Assembly (NCBI RefSeq): GCF_033100115.1
Contig: NZ_CP136910.1
Coordinates: forward strand, 4,529,001 to 4,593,000
DNA from: Anaerocolumna sp. AGMB13020
Lineage (GTDB): Bacteria > Bacillota > Clostridia > Lachnospirales > Lachnospiraceae
Direction of reading: 5' to 3'
DNA: 64,000 nucleotides
The position numbers and the translations under genes were made by a program. Below, piece by piece: positions 61,803-64,000 of this stretch; the first letter of the stretch is position 1; each line of letters opens with the position of its first letter. A model generated the notes under the pieces. That model did no database searches. It had not been told where the DNA came from and saw nothing but the letters and a program-made list of their open reading frames with translations.

Positions 61803-62389
61803 TAGATATTCTCCTTGGCGTATGCCTTATTAGGGGGAATGAGCCTTAAACAGTATGGCTTTTTTGCAAGATAATAAAAATAGTAATACCGTTTTAGCAG
61901 AGGCTGGTTTATGCCGTTTTTTATGAAATAGTTCTGGTTCATACAACTTAACGATATATTAACTTTCTGTATATCAAAATAATAGTACATTTTGGTTATT
62001 TTCTCAACAAACAATATGAAAATAATGTAATATTATTTATTATGCTATATATGAGGGAAAAATCGTTTCAATTATCTGAATAGTGAATTCACCTGAGCCT
62101 TACTAGAAGAATTATTAGTCTATAAATAAAAAGGATTTATAAAGTAGATTGAATGGTAATTCCTCTTTTTAAATACAAATATTTCTGTATAAAGGAATAA
62201 TAAAACAAAAATTATTTGACAAATTGTGGAGATAAAGATAGAATTGTAAGAGGAAAAAATATACAATTGAAAACATTTTAACCTGTTGTAAAAGACATTT
62301 ATAAAAATATTCAAGAGTAAAGGAGGTGGAATACAAACTCCTGGATGAAATTTATGGACTGATTAATAGAAAATTAGGAGGGTGAGGAT
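61803..62389 (+). other. 590-base AT-rich gap
   Basis: No gene supported. The right end holds AAAGGAGGTGGAATAC at about 62321 and a short frame (VEYKLLDEIYGLINRKLGG, ending at the TGA within 62383) directly before the glycosyltransferase start. The GTG of this frame is fused to the ribosome site, so translation is doubtful, though a leader peptide coupled to the next gene is conceivable. Confidence 0.45.
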
Positions 62390-63466
62390 TTGAGAAAGTA
62401 TAGTTTTGTGATTCCTACCTATCAAAATAGAAAGCTGGTTATCAATACCTTAAGGGCGTTGGAGTATATCGAAACTACGGAAGCGATATCCTATGAAGTA
62501 ATAATTGTCGATGATGGTTCACTGGATGATACCTTTCAAGCCGTAGTTTCTGAACGCAGGAAATATCCTTTTATTTATACATATTTGCCAAGAAATGAGG
62601 ATTCTTCCAGAGCAAGGGCAAGAAACTATGGGCTTAAAAATGTAACGGGTGATATTGTAGTTTTTATAGACGGAGATATTTTGGTCAGACCTGATTATTT
62701 GATAAAGCTGGATCGATTTTTTGCACAAAGCTGCGATATGGCGGTAGTTGGAATGCGGTTGCTGCTCAATCAAACAATCAATGAACAAATAGTATTGAAT
62801 AAATCTATATTTGATAAAAATCTTTTAAGGTCCTATCAAACAGGAGTGGATTTCAGACATCAGATATTTGAGACCCTTTCCTACAATGCTGACAGTATGA
62901 GGGTGCCCTTTCTATTTGCATTAACCTGCAATCTGGCGGTACCTAAGAAATGGATTGATTTAACAGAAGGTTTTGATGAAGAACTGAAAAAATGGGGGAT
63001 TGAAGATATTGAGTTTGTTTACCGTATGTGGCAGAAAGGAATGAAGATTGCTATCAATACCAAGGGGACAGTTATTCATCAGTTTCATGGCTCTAAAGAA
63101 GAAGATACCGTAGAAAAAGATAAAATTGAGGAGGTAGACTATAATACTTCCGTATTCATAAAAAAATATCCAGGTTTTTTTGGTTTATCAGACCAGGAAA
63201 TTTATGAATTATTCCATAGCATCGCTCATAATTATAAGAAGCTGGAAGTGGATCATACCTTAAAATCAATAGAGATATGTTATGATGATATAAAAAAGAA
63301 GGAAGAGATAAAAGCAGCAATCTGTCAATATGCCAAGGAGGAAGCAATTAAGCTGACGGTATTTGACTATATTGAGGATTCGGATTTGGACATCTTTATT
63401 CAATTAATGACAGATGTAAAAGCCAAAATACTCTATTTTCCGAAAACAATTGATTTCTATGGCTAA
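62390..63466 (+). CDS. Family 2 glycosyltransferase
   Basis: A 358-residue GT2 (GT-A fold) enzyme: YSFVIPTYQNRKLVINTLRALEYI, VIIVDDGSLDDTF (nucleotide-sugar Asp pair), ARARNYGLKNVTGDIVVFIDGDILV (metal-binding DGD) and GFDEELKKWGIEDIEFVYRMWQKG (catalytic acidic helix, W..ED type). The last 100 residues are a charged non-catalytic tail. There is no membrane segment, so it acts in the cytoplasm on a protein or polysaccharide precursor. The start is TTG 62390 behind AGGAGGGTGAGG. Donor and acceptor unknown. Confidence 0.92.
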   Translation: MRKYSFVIPTYQNRKLVINTLRALEYIETTEAISYEVIIVDDGSLDDTFQAVVSERRKYPFIYTYLPRNEDSSRARARNYGLKNVTGDIVVFIDGDILVRPDYLIKLDRFFAQSCDMAVVGMRLLLNQTINEQIVLNKSIFDKNLLRSYQTGVDFRHQIFETLSYNADSMRVPFLFALTCNLAVPKKWIDLTEGFDEELKKWGIEDIEFVYRMWQKGMKIAINTKGTVIHQFHGSKEEDTVEKDKIEEVDYNTSVFIKKYPGFFGLSDQEIYELFHSIAHNYKKLEVDHTLKSIEICYDDIKKKEEIKAAICQYAKEEAIKLTVFDYIEDSDLDIFIQLMTDVKAKILYFPKTIDFYG

Positions 63467-63482
63467 AGACCGCATAATTTGA

Positions 63483-63560
63483 TGACTGTATGACTGTATG
63501 ACTGTATGACTGTATGACTGTATGACTGTATGACTGTATGACTGTATGACTGTATGACTG
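63483..63560 (+). repeat. 8-bp tandem repeat TGACTGTA, nine copies
   Basis: Nine perfect copies of TGACTGTA plus a partial tenth, starting 17 bases after the stop of the glycosyltransferase gene. It is a pure microsatellite-like array without spacers. The gap 63467-63696 otherwise shows no gene. Confidence 0.96.
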
Positions 63561-63696
63561 GCAGAACAGGAAGCGGAAGCTTTATACGGAGGAGTTTTTA
63601 AACATTGATTTGAGGCCCTTTCCTGGATGAAGATTCTGTATTCATAATCTGGATACGGACAACCAGGTGAAAGTGCCTCATTTTAGTTATTCCGTC

Positions 63697-64000
63697 TTAT
63701 TTCGTGAATTTTATATTATCCAAAGAAATATTGTCGGAGCTTGCTCCTATAAATAATATCATATTTCTTACGATACTATCATTTGAATCAGCAGCTATTG
63801 TTTTGAAGTTCGGGCTATCATCAACAGAAATGGTTATGGTTGCTTTATAGGTACCGTCTGGCTGCGCTGTAAAATTATACGTACTGATATGCACTGCTCT
63901 CGCCGGATTTGCCCATCCGTGGGTGTTGCTTTGCGGAATTGCAGCTATTGATACATTGGTGGGAGAGGGTGAGATAACGTCCATAGTAAGTTTGGTCAAC
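63697..64000 (-). CDS. C-terminal carbohydrate-binding domain of a larger protein, cut by window edge
   Basis: The frame is open to the right edge on the minus strand, so only the last 101 residues are seen. They form a beta-rich domain: [39 protein letters not shown], then [20 protein letters not shown]. The ending D-N-I-K-F and the N-ISLDN calcium-type motif are typical of CBM4/9/22-like modules attached to secreted glycoside hydrolases. A catalytic part presumably lies to the right. No terminator was recognised. Confidence 0.75.
   Translation of the reverse strand, partial: LTKLTMDVISPSPTNVSIAAIPQSNTHGWANPARAVHISTYNFTAQPDGTYKATITISVDDSPNFKTIAADSNDSIVRNMILFIGASSDNISLDNIKFTK

Noticed and set aside
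1-64000. tRNA, rRNA or replication origin
   Set aside because: No cloverleaf-like sequence with conserved T-loop and CCA-end context, no rRNA-like stretch and no DnaA-box cluster was recognised by eye; only a computed covariance search could exclude a single tRNA with certainty.

Overview
The window looks like chromosomal DNA of a low-GC, anaerobic, Gram-positive clostridium, most likely a member of the Lachnospiraceae (Lachnoclostridium/Anaerocolumna-like). This rests on gene content and style, not on a database search: AT-rich intergenic DNA, strong AGGAGG ribosome sites, frequent TTG/GTG starts, clostridial families (DUF1836, YerC/YecD, FliB-like, CoA-disulfide reductase with rhodanese/TusA/DsrE modules), a secreted chitinase and a giant cyclic beta-1,2-glucan synthase. 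No rRNA, tRNA or CRISPR array was seen.

Layout. 1-3.7 kb: the 3' end of an NlpC/P60 wall hydrolase, then a TetR-led operon of flavoproteins including a membrane-anchored FMN-binding protein. 3.7-10.6 kb: housekeeping genes, mostly on the minus strand (PhoH-family ATPase, PcrA helicase, YerC repressor, small membrane proteins). 10.8-17.1 kb: a methyltransferase, a nitroreductase, and a sulfur module (ArsR repressor plus four-domain CoA-disulfide reductase) with a complete IS3-family element between regulator and target. 17.1-20.7 kb: repeat-rich DNA, a PflX-like radical SAM protein and an RlmD-type rRNA methyltransferase with a 260-residue pentapeptide-repeat extension.

20.7-30 kb is an accessory region. 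It holds a TIR-domain gene coupled to an SPFH/band-7-like gene and a damaged membrane SH3 gene, then an exported SH3 protein, a FliB-like protein, a TetR/HExxH-membrane-protein pair and a broken SUFU-like gene. Scattered between these are at least five short fossils of an rRNA methyltransferase (rumA/rlmD) 3' end, encoding variants of HVETV. I read them as attachment-site scars of elements that integrated next to one another and decayed.

30-42 kb: small metabolic and regulatory genes (GNAT, LOG, YdcZ-like transporter, LysR, AraC/GyrI-type regulators, DUF4397), an FRG-domain gene, a TPR-Arr (rifampin ADP-ribosyltransferase) fusion and a GntR/ABC transporter operon. 43-51.7 kb: a cyclic glucan synthase split into a GT84/transglycosylase polypeptide and a separate GH94 phosphorylase. 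52.4-54.3 kb: a GH18 chitinase preceded by a fossil of a second chitin-binding module. 54.6-64 kb: CheX, a MarR-MFS-MarR drug-efflux cassette with clear operators, oleate hydratase with its TetR regulator, a family-2 glycosyltransferase and the end of a carbohydrate-binding protein running off the right edge.

The best candidate for an undescribed system is the TIR/SPFH pair at 21.2-23.6 kb. The C-terminus of the TIR protein and the N-terminal region of the SPFH-like protein carry the same short motif (NTAxxQ[IV]FIQxL), which suggests homotypic docking of an NAD-consuming effector to a membrane-organising partner.
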